Below, in pieces: positions 16,683 to 29,510 of a stretch of 64,000 nucleotides of DNA. The notes beneath the pieces are model-generated. The model searched no databases, was not told where the DNA came from, and saw nothing but the letters and a program-made list of their open reading frames with translations. How positions within the stretch are numbered: position 1 is the first letter of the stretch; every line of letters starts with the position of its first letter. The position numbers and the translations under genes were made by a program. The stretch is from assembly GCA_947478495.1 (NCBI GenBank), contig CANJVW010000004.1:1-64000 (forward strand). Reading direction: 5' to 3'. This DNA comes from Legionellales bacterium (GTDB lineage Bacteria > Pseudomonadota > Gammaproteobacteria > DSM-16500).

Positions 16683-17921
16683 TTAAGTCCCTAGTGCTGT
16701 CAAAGTAATTGAACCCGTCAAGCTCCCATTTTCTACATTAACACTCATTTTCGACAAAACCAATGGCAAATTTTTAAATTGATCGCCAATTAGACACAAT
16801 ACAGTGGGAGATACTTTCTGAAAAGAGATAGCAAGACCCAGCTCAGAGAATTTTCCCTTATCGAGAGCGACACTAACGTCTATCACATTGCCTGGAAGCA
16901 CGGCCCGCAATCGATCGCTTAGCTCGCCTACTGTCATGTTAATCGGCATCACAACATCAGAAGGTGCGCGAATAGGGAGCTGAAGTGCAATAGTCAAATG
17001 AAAACCTTCCGTCCCTATTGTAGGATTAAAATTATTTTTAAGCCCCCAATCAAAAAGCACTTTTGTCTTCGCACCCAACGATTTCATCGATGCATTAAGC
17101 TGACCAACCACATCATAGGTCACAGAATCAGGGTACCAACCGGGTACTGTTAATAGCAGTGAAACAGTATTCGCAACCGCTCTTACTTGATCAGAAGGGC
17201 TGGGTGAAGTGAGCTCATCAATATACAACTGATAAGGATTAACTACGCCAATAATAGTTTGTGGTAGTTCTGACTTATGTTCCACTAAAAATGGCCATAT
17301 CATCCATAGTCCGCAGACGATGAGTATCACGACGGCTATTTTTTTAATGGGGAGAGTGCCTATACCTTGTTTTCGGAGCGCTACATCAACGGGCTGCAGT
17401 TGCAACGACCCTACAATGGGTAAAACAGGAAAAACGGGTTTATCCAAGACAGTAAATGCTCTAACGGATGAGGCATCCAGCGAGAATTTTCCGTCTGCGC
17501 GGGTCTCGGCAATCGGAACATTACCTTGCACATAGACATTAAATTTATTGTTTAATGTTTTTAGAACCAATAACTCTTCTGCGATGCTATCAGTCGGAAA
17601 GCTACCCTCTAAATAAACACTGCCCGATTTCACGATCACTAAAATCGCTTTGAGAGGATCTGAGGTGAGCTCGCAATAAATAAGATCACTGGGGCGTTTA
17701 AAATATTCCCACACTGTTTCGCCTAATAAAATGCCAGGCTCAGAAGAAAAGGCGACTTCCAACCGATCAAGCCCTTTTCGCTGAAGCGCAACATACTCGC
17801 CATAGTTTTTTGAAAGGAGTTGAACCTCTCTTTTAATTAAATTACCCTTTGTGGCAGTCAGCGTGTCCCGATAGGATGGAATAACAAAACGTTTGCCGTC
17901 TGCGCGAGTAATGTAAGACAT
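16683..17921 (-). CDS. pilO: Type IVb pilus protein PilO2
   Basis: 412 residues. A cytoplasmic actin-like N-terminal half contains GETVWEYFKRPSDLIYCEL, which resembles the PilO2 family. A single membrane segment (KIAVVILIVCGLWMIWPFL, about 194-212) and a periplasmic C-terminal half follow. Its likely role is an inner-membrane assembly platform component between the ATPase side and PilN/PilP. The start shares one base with the pilN stop and pilP follows after 5 bp, so translation is probably coupled. Confidence 0.78.
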   Translation of the reverse strand: MSYITRADGKRFVIPSYRDTLTATKGNLIKREVQLLSKNYGEYVALQRKGLDRLEVAFSSEPGILLGETVWEYFKRPSDLIYCELTSDPLKAILVIVKSGSVYLEGSFPTDSIAEELLVLKTLNNKFNVYVQGNVPIAETRADGKFSLDASSVRAFTVLDKPVFPVLPIVGSLQLQPVDVALRKQGIGTLPIKKIAVVILIVCGLWMIWPFLVEHKSELPQTIIGVVNPYQLYIDELTSPSPSDQVRAVANTVSLLLTVPGWYPDSVTYDVVGQLNASMKSLGAKTKVLFDWGLKNNFNPTIGTEGFHLTIALQLPIRAPSDVVMPINMTVGELSDRLRAVLPGNVIDVSVALDKGKFSELGLAISFQKVSPTVLCLIGDQFKNLPLVLSKMSVNVENGSLTGSITLTALGT

Positions 17922-19552
17922 TACACCGTTCCATTCAAAATAATAGGGGTAATCAGCACGACCGTTTCGTTTGTCTCCTGTGCCGCTGCTTTGCCGCCCA
18001 ATGACTGTGATTTATACAATTGCATTGCATTGGCTGTATTGCTCACTTGTCGAAATCCAGACAAAATGAGCGTATCGCCTGACGCCACCACGCTGCGTTG
18101 ATTAAACTGCTTTTGCGTTAAGCTAGGCACCTGAATAATAGGTGATGTCGCGCCACTCGCAGGTGTCGTACCTGATGAAGATGAAATCGTTTGAATACCA
18201 TTATTCACCGATAGATCTGCATTCACTTGCAAAAACACCTTGTGGTTCATAATCTTAGGTAAAATATACAATGTTAATCCTGTTGTAACCTGTCCCGGTG
18301 TTACTTGAGACGTTACAGTGGCTGAACTACTGGAGCCACCCGATCCGGCGAGCGAGGTCGTTTGCATGCTAGCTAAATAACCTTCCTGCTGCACAATGCG
18401 AATAACAGAAACTTGATTATTTAAACAAACCACCCGAGGTTCAGTCACTAACGATACCTTACCCTGTTGTGTCAGCGCATTGATCAGCGCTGTGACTCCT
18501 GTGGCTCCTGAATTACCGCCTTGATTGGTAAAGGCGGTCTGAGGCAATCCTGTTGTCCCAGCATTTGGCAAACCAGAAGCAACCGTAGTGGTCGCAAATG
18601 CACCCAATGTAGAGATACTGATAGGAGTCCCGTAATTCGCGTTCAAGCTAAATTGCGATCCATTCAAAGTGTTTTTAACCGCTGTCCAGTTAATACCATA
18701 GTTGAATGCGCTGGTCAGGGAGACATCCAGCACTTGAACTTTCACCAACACTTGTTTTGAAAGGTTTTTATTGAGATTAGCAATATATTTTGCAATGAGA
18801 TCAATGTTTGTGGGTCTATCTCGCACCGTTACGGACGTCGTTGATTCTGCAACCACGACCGTCCCACCAGCCGATAATAATTGCTTAATGGTTGTTTCAA
18901 GATCTTTCCAGATCGACATCGTGCCCTTTAAATTGCTGTATTGCGACGAAGCGCTATCATCGATAATGGCAGAAACAGTCGAAGTAGCGCTGCCCCCGGC
19001 CGTTGAAGCAGATCCGCCGCCAGACGCCTTACCCATCATGTAATCGGAAGAGCCAGGCATAAACGCAATATCAAATGTTTTTGTGATAAAGGCTTGCCAA
19101 AAAACGGTGTTGCCATTAATGGAATAAACGTAGCCTGATTTTGCTGCTAATACATCGAGCGCGCCTTTAATGGTCCCTTCATAATTGACGGAAAGAGGGA
19201 TGGATTCACTGAGGCCGACCTGATAGCGGGTTAATATAGTGTGATTGCCGCCGCCCACAACAGTCCGGCTGTAATAAGAAAACGGCAGCTGCTCGCCTTT
19301 TAAAATAACATGATTTTTTAGCCAAGCAGGCTGCTTCACCAAGCTAATCGGTGTGCCATCCACATAAGCATCTTGGCTAACGACTAAAGCAGGGGGGGCT
19401 TTGCCTGATGTATCTGATATCTTGGTGGCATCGGCGACGCGCTGCACCACATCCGCCACATTTCCCTCGGTTTGGTTATAAACTGGCGAATTACACGCAG
19501 AGAGAAATAAAAAGATAGTCGCAATACATAACCCAATCCGTCCATTTAACAT
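17921..19552 (-). CDS. pilN: Type IVb pilus secretin lipoprotein PilN
   Basis: 543 residues. The signal peptide ends in a lipobox, FLFLSAC, so Cys20 is probably lipidated and the protein sits in the outer membrane. N-terminal ring domains are followed by a secretin domain with KQVLVKVQVLDVSLTSAF, VTEPRVVCLNNQ and a C-terminal VPSLTQKQFNQRSVVASGD block. It forms the outer-membrane channel for the pilus. A Gly/Ser-rich insert lies around residues 175-195. Start and end overlap its neighbours by single bases. Confidence 0.88.
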   Translation of the reverse strand: MLNGRIGLCIATIFLFLSACNSPVYNQTEGNVADVVQRVADATKISDTSGKAPPALVVSQDAYVDGTPISLVKQPAWLKNHVILKGEQLPFSYYSRTVVGGGNHTILTRYQVGLSESIPLSVNYEGTIKGALDVLAAKSGYVYSINGNTVFWQAFITKTFDIAFMPGSSDYMMGKASGGGSASTAGGSATSTVSAIIDDSASSQYSNLKGTMSIWKDLETTIKQLLSAGGTVVVAESTTSVTVRDRPTNIDLIAKYIANLNKNLSKQVLVKVQVLDVSLTSAFNYGINWTAVKNTLNGSQFSLNANYGTPISISTLGAFATTTVASGLPNAGTTGLPQTAFTNQGGNSGATGVTALINALTQQGKVSLVTEPRVVCLNNQVSVIRIVQQEGYLASMQTTSLAGSGGSSSSATVTSQVTPGQVTTGLTLYILPKIMNHKVFLQVNADLSVNNGIQTISSSSGTTPASGATSPIIQVPSLTQKQFNQRSVVASGDTLILSGFRQVSNTANAMQLYKSQSLGGKAAAQETNETVVLITPIILNGTV

Positions 19553-19995
19553 TAGACCTTCCTCGCTGTCACTTTCATCGTGCGGTTAGACATGTACAAC
19601 GTTCCTTGCAATGGAAAGGGGTTGAGTAATTTCTCCATCACATTAGGCAAGCTGGATCCGCTCACGCGGCCATCAAAATTGTAGTCGTAAGGGGCTTGCC
19701 AAATCACTTTCCAATGATATCGATCCATAATGCGCTCTATATTTTCCTTGATAGAACCGCTCACACTGATCGCATAAACAGAAACCGGTGTACTCAAATT
19801 AGCAAAATGGCCTGCAGGGAGAGAGGCGCTGTTATAAGCAGGTGCAAGCGCGCTATTCTTTTGATAGCCCGCTTGAAAAAAAGCGGTATTGGATGGGGGG
19901 GTTGCCGTTTGAGGCTGAGCCACTTGCCAACCAGCGAGTGAGGCGATGGGGAAAAAAAACAGCAATAGAGAGAAACGGGTGATGAAGCAGTTCAT
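19552..19995 (-). CDS. PilL/TcpQ-like pilus accessory protein
   Basis: 147 residues with a signal peptide (MNCFITRFSLLLFFFPIASL then AG). The C-terminal region SVSGSIKENIERIMDRYHW through TLYMSNRTMKVTARKV is a TcpQ C-terminal-like domain, known from R64 PilL and from TcpQ, which helps localise the secretin. It is first of the pilL-pilN-pilO-pilP half-operon and overlaps pilN by one base. R64 PilL is longer, so this may be a minimal version. Confidence 0.7.
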   Translation of the reverse strand: MNCFITRFSLLLFFFPIASLAGWQVAQPQTATPPSNTAFFQAGYQKNSALAPAYNSASLPAGHFANLSTPVSVYAISVSGSIKENIERIMDRYHWKVIWQAPYDYNFDGRVSGSSLPNVMEKLLNPFPLQGTLYMSNRTMKVTARKV

Positions 19996-20153
19996 TGCAA
20001 TACTCCATTATCTTAAATACTATCGGTTAAATCCATACCCAGTTCGTTCTTGAGTATAATCGATTTATTTGTCTTACGTAAACCCTGATCATGCTTTTTA
20101 TAATCTACATAGTTTTTGTCTAAATGGCAAAACAAATGGCAGGGACTCCCATT
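19996..20153. other. Intergenic region inside the pilus locus
   Basis: 158 bp separating the prepilin genes from the pilL-like gene, the only sizeable gap in the locus. It carries a possible promoter (20053-20082), so the second half of the locus may be separately transcribed. I see no clear terminator for the first half. Confidence 0.4.
20053..20082 (-). promoter_or_regulatory. Possible promoter for pilL-pilN-pilO-pilP
   Basis: On the minus strand TTTACG (20077-20082), an 18-bp spacer, then TATACT (20053-20058), about 60 bp before the pilL-like start. Confidence 0.4.
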
Positions 20154-21212
20154 TTACTGACTACCACCCGGTACATTAAATGTATTGCCATAGACAGAAA
20201 AGGTCGTCTGTTCGTTAGTGGGCATACAACGCGTTAATGCCATCACAGAGACTTGCATCGCCCAGTTCGGATTCGTAATGGTTGGTGCCGCCACTGGATT
20301 AGCAATTGAAGTGGTAGTATTAGCGCCGCTCACGACACCAGCTAAGGTATCCACTCGCAAACACACACGCCACATTTTTGTCACATTATCAGTGTCTGGG
20401 CAACTCTGATTATTATTGAGTGTAGTATTGCACACACTCGGTGTCACCGAGGGCGCGCCACCCTGTCCTGTTGTCGCATACGCTGTGAATCCTGTTATTG
20501 GAAATGCACTGGTCGGGGAATTGACCCCATTCACAGAAACAGGGACCACCATAATTTGAGGGGTCATGCCACCAGGACACGTCGGTGCTGGAACGCATGC
20601 CCCCGGATGATAAAGACCTGAAAAATTAACGGCACGCGCATTATTTAAATTTTGCCCTGGAATATTCACACTCGAAATCACAGTGCAAGCTGTGCTAGAG
20701 ACAAGACACGGACTAGGTGACACCGGCGGAGCACACGGAGCAGGAGCTGCGCCAGCAGAAGTGCTGTCAATAACCTGCGCCATCGGCAAACGCCCCGCGA
20801 TAATCGCAGATGACGTATACGCCGTCTTTCCATTCACCACGCTGCACACATAAAAAACGCCAGAGCCCGTCATATCGGCGCCAATCGTGTAAGGCTGTGC
20901 CCACGGATTAGGAATGTTATTCAGAAGTGCGCTCGTCGGCAAATAATGCGGCAAAGAGGCGTCACCTTGCAATAAACTTAAGTCAGAAACGGCCGTTCCA
21001 GTGGATGAACGTGTTGGCCAAGAGGAATTATTCACATAATAAGCGAGACCTGCATTCAAAATTTGCTGTATTTGCATCACCCCTCGATCGCGTCGCAATT
21101 CATCATTGCGTTGCGTGGTGTAATTCATGATCGCAACTAAAATAGAGGTCGCGATTGCCATCACAAGTAACATTTCGAGCAATGTAAATCCTTTTTGCTG
21201 TCGTCGCTTCAT
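20154..21212 (-). CDS. Large type IV prepilin-like protein
   Basis: 352 residues, starting MKRRQQKG then FTLLEMLLVMAIATSILVAI: a class III prepilin leader with cleavage expected after Gly8, a Phe at mature position 1 and Glu at +5. The C-terminal 250 residues are Thr/Ser/Pro-rich with many cysteines (CAPPVSPSPC, CTVISS, CVPAPTCPGG). This could be a minor pilin or a PilV-like tip adhesin; I see no shufflon-type invertible repeats. ATG 21212 shares one base with the upstream stop (TAATG); the longer frame adds MWWI. Confidence 0.78.
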   Translation of the reverse strand: MKRRQQKGFTLLEMLLVMAIATSILVAIMNYTTQRNDELRRDRGVMQIQQILNAGLAYYVNNSSWPTRSSTGTAVSDLSLLQGDASLPHYLPTSALLNNIPNPWAQPYTIGADMTGSGVFYVCSVVNGKTAYTSSAIIAGRLPMAQVIDSTSAGAAPAPCAPPVSPSPCLVSSTACTVISSVNIPGQNLNNARAVNFSGLYHPGACVPAPTCPGGMTPQIMVVPVSVNGVNSPTSAFPITGFTAYATTGQGGAPSVTPSVCNTTLNNNQSCPDTDNVTKMWRVCLRVDTLAGVVSGANTTTSIANPVAAPTITNPNWAMQVSVMALTRCMPTNEQTTFSVYGNTFNVPGGSQ

Positions 21213-21994
21213 TATCCACCACACAAGTAGTTAGCAGGCGTATAGCCTGGTGCATTATAAAGGTCCCCCATGGGATCATTGGTATATTGTCGAGTAAACA
21301 ATACCGTTGAGTAAATAAACTCTCGCAAGCCGGATGTCAGTGCGGGAGAGGCAAAGGATGGCAGCCGCTGCCAGAGCAAATAACGCGGCGCACCTTTTGT
21401 CACACATACAGGTGCGCTACGTGCTTTCGGAATAGAGTCCATCGCGCAATCCGCATTTAACAATCCCTTATACAGGAGAGTTTGCGTCGGATCTTGCATC
21501 GTCATAATCACCTGAGCTTGCCATAACGTCGTGACCGCCCGCGTGGTTGCAGAAGTAGGCGCCCATTGGCAAACGGTTTGACCATTCACTTTTTGATAAG
21601 ACGCACACCCAATGGCGCGACGTTGGGACGTAGCTTGTCTTGGCACGTATCGCGTCTGAATGCTTGAAACAAGCGGTGGTAAATGCCCCAAAATAAAAAC
21701 AGACTCGCTCGGTAAAAAAGCAGATAGCAGACTCGTTGTAAAATCAACAACGATAGGAGATGTCACAGTGGTTGTCCCGGGGCTCGGAGCAAAAGAATTT
21801 GGGTGATAACAATTAGCAAAATAATAATTACTCATTCCTTGCAATAAACTATCCACTAAATAACCCGCCTGGGAAATATTGCCTTGTAATTTATATTGTT
21901 GATATTGCTTAATCCCCAACAATACCATGCTCATGGCGATCGCGAACACCAACATCATCTCAAGCAATGTCATCCCCTTTGATCGATGAATCAT
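21212..21994 (-). CDS. Type IV prepilin-like protein (PilS-like candidate)
   Basis: 260 residues. A very short leader MIHRSKG precedes MTLLEMMLVFAIAMSMVLLG, a class III prepilin cleavage site and hydrophobic N-helix with Glu at +5. The C-terminal domain has several cysteines (FANCYHP, GCASYQ, NADCAMD, APVCV, NYLCGG) that could form disulfides. It could be the major pilin or a second minor pilin. It starts 1 bp after pilR and overlaps the next prepilin gene by one base. Confidence 0.77.
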   Translation of the reverse strand: MIHRSKGMTLLEMMLVFAIAMSMVLLGIKQYQQYKLQGNISQAGYLVDSLLQGMSNYYFANCYHPNSFAPSPGTTTVTSPIVVDFTTSLLSAFLPSESVFILGHLPPLVSSIQTRYVPRQATSQRRAIGCASYQKVNGQTVCQWAPTSATTRAVTTLWQAQVIMTMQDPTQTLLYKGLLNADCAMDSIPKARSAPVCVTKGAPRYLLWQRLPSFASPALTSGLREFIYSTVLFTRQYTNDPMGDLYNAPGYTPANYLCGG

Positions 21995-21995
21995 A

Positions 21996-23054
21996 TCAAG
22001 CGGTACCCATCGCCATACCGGTTAAATAAATCCCTTTCACAATCGTCACGATTAAGTAGGCGCCGAGAACCATTAACGCGCCACCTGCTATTTTTGAAAT
22101 TAAATGAACTGTCTTAATATTTTGTTCTGAACCATGCACCCCCATCCGAACAAGCCCATGCTCAAATCCTTTAACCTCCGCTAAAACACGTAAGCGCAAA
22201 ACATCATTTTCAGCTACAAGCCCTGTTGCCAACACATCAGACACATTTCCCTTACCCGATCCTAACAAATGCTCCATCATAATCAAATGATAGGACAGAT
22301 AAGGATTGGATTGATATAGCAACACTTTAATCGCATTTTTAAACACAACACCATTCGCAATCAACAACCCCAATGTCTCTAATAAGCGAGATGCAACAAA
22401 ACGACGATACAATGAAAAAGGAGGAAATTTATCGAGAAACGGCCGAAACTCACCGACATAATGACTAAAGAGATAGCGCATGGCGAAAATAATGATAATA
22501 ATAACAATTAATAGCACCCACCAACCCTTTTGAATAACCTGACTGATAGCGAGCAAACTGCGCCCTGCCTCAGGCCATTGATCAATGGGCTTAATCTCTC
22601 TAAATTGCTGAAAAACGGAACCATCCAGATAGACAATAATGCAGCACGCTAATGTAATAACCATAATCGGATAAGAGATAGCTGCAATGAGCGCGCCTAA
22701 TGCACCGCCGCGCTGCGACAACGTGTTGATCGCTGACTTCATTGTTTGAGCTAATGCACCGCTCTCTTCACCCACGCGAATAATTTCCACCACATTGGTC
22801 GAAAACCAATATCGCATGCCTTCCGCTAACAATTGTCCTTCTGCAATTTTATGTGCGACCGATAAAGCAACATCGCGCGAGAGCCCTGTTGTAACCTGTA
22901 TCATCATCTCAACCGCGCGCGTTGCAGGAATGCCATCGCTCACTAATATATACAGATCTTCCAAAAAAGCTAATTGTGCTTTATTGCCAAATTGCATACG
23001 CTTAAGCCGCGTACTGATATCGGTCCAGATTGTATTATTTTCTGTGTCCATCAC
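21996..23054 (-). CDS. pilR: Type IVb pilus inner-membrane platform protein PilR (GspF/TadC family)
   Basis: 352 residues with two GspF-type helical domains and three or more membrane segments: ALIAAISYPIMVITLACCIIV (about 130-150), WVLLIVIIIIIFAMRYLF (about 175-195) and a C-terminal GGALMVLGAYLIVTIVKGIY. FLEDLYILVSDGIPATRAVE and RVGEESGALAQTM are family blocks. It converts ATPase work by PilQ into pilin addition. It sits 9 bp after pilQ and 1 bp before the first prepilin gene. Confidence 0.85.
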   Translation of the reverse strand: MMDTENNTIWTDISTRLKRMQFGNKAQLAFLEDLYILVSDGIPATRAVEMMIQVTTGLSRDVALSVAHKIAEGQLLAEGMRYWFSTNVVEIIRVGEESGALAQTMKSAINTLSQRGGALGALIAAISYPIMVITLACCIIVYLDGSVFQQFREIKPIDQWPEAGRSLLAISQVIQKGWWVLLIVIIIIIFAMRYLFSHYVGEFRPFLDKFPPFSLYRRFVASRLLETLGLLIANGVVFKNAIKVLLYQSNPYLSYHLIMMEHLLGSGKGNVSDVLATGLVAENDVLRLRVLAEVKGFEHGLVRMGVHGSEQNIKTVHLISKIAGGALMVLGAYLIVTIVKGIYLTGMAMGTA

Positions 23055-23063
23055 CGATCATCC

Positions 23064-24662
23064 TTAGACATATTCATATACTGCCGCATTAAGCGATACA
23101 TTCAATGGACCCACTACTTTTTCAACATCGAGCGGATCGCACTTCCTTTCTTGTATCAGCTGAATCGCACGAGTTCGAAAATCAACCCAATTGTGCGATT
23201 GCAAATACTTTTCCCAACCTAACGTATCGCATTTCTGAATAAACTGTCTTCCCTGTTCATCCACCCAAATCACTTCAGCAACAACCGTTCGCCCCGACAC
23301 ACCCGAGTGCCCGCACTTTTCGCAACCCGGTCCACGCGCTAATGCAATATTCATTATCTCTGGTCCCAAAACAGCTTCCCAATTAGCAAGATAGGTTTGA
23401 TGGTTTAATGAATCACGCAGCGGAACAGCGCAATGCGGACAAACGACCGGAATAAGTCGCTGACAAATCAAGCAACGCAACACGCTGCTATCACTTAACA
23501 AAACAGGTGACACGCCCATATCGACTAATCGCGTAATAATCGCAGTGGCGCGATTAGTGTGGAGTGTCGTTAAAACCAAGTGACCCGTAATAGAAGCGCG
23601 AACCATGACATGCGCTGTATCTTCATCTCGCATTTCGCCCAACACAATCACATCAGGATCCATTCGTAACGCTGCACGTCCCATGGAGCCGAACGTGCGA
23701 TCCTCTTTTTCTGTATTGACAGGCACCTGTGTCGCTTCTTCAACGACTTTTTCAACAGGATCTTCGATCGAATATAGCTTCTGAGTATTTTCCACCAACG
23801 CCATACAACCCGCGAGTGTCGTTGTTTTACCCGAGCCCGTCGGCCCCGCGACAATAATCGCGCCAAAGGGAAGCTTCAACGCCATCAATATAATATCGAT
23901 TTGTTTAGAGGTGTAGCCCAACTCTTGCAATGTCGTTGTATGATCTTCACCCGTCGCCAAAATACGCATGACCATATCAAAGCCACCGTGCGCGGGCACA
24001 CTAGCTAATCGTAAACGCACATCCTTGCCTTGAATTTTGAGTGGCATCGATGCATCTTGCGGAACAGAGGGATTAAAGTGGGATGTCGCATGATCGGTTT
24101 CTTTGTTAAATGCAACAGACGCAATTTCCCGCCCCAATCGCTCCGACCACTCAGCATAGAGACGTAGTTCGCCATGTTGGCGCATGCGAATTTTGGCATG
24201 AAGTTGTCGCACTTGAATGTGAATATCGCTGACACCCTGCAATACTGCCTCATGCACCAAGTCGCGCAAGTGTCTTTGCTGATCACTAAAGGAGTCTGCT
24301 TTCTCTCCTGGGGCGCTCGTCGCACCCTCATTATGATCGGAGCTCGCTAACAAGTAATCCACTAAAGAAAGCGTCGCCGCATAGACTTGCCCCGGCTGAA
24401 TCCCTTTGCTCAACATCAGTGATTTACAGTTTTGAAGCGCCCTTGACGCGGGTTCTGATGATAAAATTGTAGCGCTTTTTAAAACAACGATATTGCCCTG
24501 CTCTTTGCACCACGAATAGAGTTCTTGCATCACACAATCACGCGTATCGAGATCGCTCTGACTGGTCACGACTTTGGTGCGCGTTGCATTGGCAAATTGC
24601 TCTAGCAATACCAACTGAGGCTCAACGGCTTTTTCTCCTGCGGGAGTCCCTGTATCACTCAT
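23064..24662 (-). CDS. pilQ: Type IVb pilus assembly ATPase PilQ (GspE/PilB family)
   Basis: 532 residues. A hexameric secretion-type ATPase powering pilus extension. Walker A IIVAGPTGSGKTTTLAG, Asp box YSIEDPVEKVV, Walker B DPDVIVLGEMRDEDTAHV and His box TGHLVLTTLHTNRA are intact. A CxxC-type pair, CPHC and CEKCGHSG, near residues 415-450 fits a zinc-binding insert. This gene opens the operon; 128 bp separate it from gyrB. Confidence 0.9.
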   Translation of the reverse strand: MSDTGTPAGEKAVEPQLVLLEQFANATRTKVVTSQSDLDTRDCVMQELYSWCKEQGNIVVLKSATILSSEPASRALQNCKSLMLSKGIQPGQVYAATLSLVDYLLASSDHNEGATSAPGEKADSFSDQQRHLRDLVHEAVLQGVSDIHIQVRQLHAKIRMRQHGELRLYAEWSERLGREIASVAFNKETDHATSHFNPSVPQDASMPLKIQGKDVRLRLASVPAHGGFDMVMRILATGEDHTTTLQELGYTSKQIDIILMALKLPFGAIIVAGPTGSGKTTTLAGCMALVENTQKLYSIEDPVEKVVEEATQVPVNTEKEDRTFGSMGRAALRMDPDVIVLGEMRDEDTAHVMVRASITGHLVLTTLHTNRATAIITRLVDMGVSPVLLSDSSVLRCLICQRLIPVVCPHCAVPLRDSLNHQTYLANWEAVLGPEIMNIALARGPGCEKCGHSGVSGRTVVAEVIWVDEQGRQFIQKCDTLGWEKYLQSHNWVDFRTRAIQLIQERKCDPLDVEKVVGPLNVSLNAAVYEYV

Positions 24663-24790
24663 CTGTCACACCCTCTCCGTGGGTCAAACCAATTAGTTAC
24701 ATCATACATGTGGATTAGCGAGAATGGTAGGGGAGCATCCTTCGAGATGGCGCAAAGAGCCTGCATCCGGAGGATGGGGTACCCACATAT
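24663..24790. other. Intergenic region upstream of pilQ
   Basis: Should hold the pilus operon promoter. An imperfect inverted segment, GCATCCTTCGAG with CCGGAGGATG, spans about 24735-24776 and may be a decayed palindromic repeat. TGTGGATTA near 24711 is a one-mismatch DnaA box. Confidence 0.3.
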
Positions 24791-28391
<3,601 letters not shown>

Positions 28392-28395
<4 letters not shown>

Positions 28396-29501
28396 AGTTT
28401 GACGGGCATCACAACATAGAGCGTATCGTCTATTGCGTCCACCGCTTGAATCAGTGTGCCCTTGCTTGCGTCTGAAAACGACCAACGAATAGAATGCGAG
28501 GTCATCAGCGACACCACATCCAACAAATACACCACATTAAACGCTAGCTCAACGGTCGGGCCTGTATAACTCAACGGAATAAATTCTTCGACGGATTCGT
28601 GCTCCGGATTGGTCGCACTTAAACGAAGCATATTGTCGCTAAACTGAAGGCTCACGCCGCAAAATTTTTCGTTCAACAAAATAGAGGAGCGACTCAATGA
28701 CTGACGAAGCGCCTCACGATCTAACACCGCAGGCTGTGATGCCTCACGCGGAATCATTCTGGCGTAAGCAGGGAAAGAGGCGTTAATCAGTTTTGATGTG
28801 AATACCATAGCAGGCAGCGTCATGCGAAAATCATTTTCATTTAAACTGATCTGAATAATAGAATCGGTGTCATTTCCCAATAGCCGCATTAACTCTAACA
28901 CGCTTTTTCGAGGCAAAATCACGCTCGTTTTTGCAGTTCGCGAACACACATCATTCATCGTGCTGAGCGCTAAACGATGGCCATCCGTTGCAACGCAACG
29001 CATCGCACCGTCATGAATATCAATCAAGACGCCATTCAAATAATGGCGCACCTCTTGTTGGCCCATAGCAAAATGCACTTTGCCTAACAACGTTTTCAGC
29101 ATCGACTGATTCATTGTTAACTCTGTGTTAAAAACCGGTGCTGAGCTGACGGGGAAATCGACGGCTGGCAACGTCATTAAATTAAAACGACTCTTGCCAG
29201 AGCGGCAAATCATCTGCGTGCTCTCAAGCCTCAAATCAATTGACGCGTCATCGGGCAATGATCGACAAATATCAAATAGCTTTTTAGCGGACACCGTGAT
29301 CGCACCCGCTATTTTCATTTTAAGCAGCGGTATGCGCACCACGAGTTCGATATCAATGTCGGTCCCGGTTAAGGAGAGCTGATCGCTATCCGCAACCAAC
29401 AAAAGATTCGCCAAAATAGGTTGGGTTTGTCGACGCTCTACAATACCATTTAATAATTGTAGTGCTTTAAAAAGAACGGAACGCTGTAAGCTTATTTCCA
29501 T
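28392..29501 (-). CDS. dnaN: DNA polymerase III beta subunit (sliding clamp)
   Basis: 369 residues, normal for the clamp. Typical blocks include LLNGIVERRQTQPILANLLL near the N-terminus, RHYLNGVLIDIHDGAMRCVATDGHRLAL-like sequence in the middle domain and a C-terminus ending VVMPVKL, close to the conserved MPMRL type end. It starts 9 bp after dnaA and overlaps recF by 4 bp. Confidence 0.96.
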
Positions 29502-29510
29502 GATGATATC

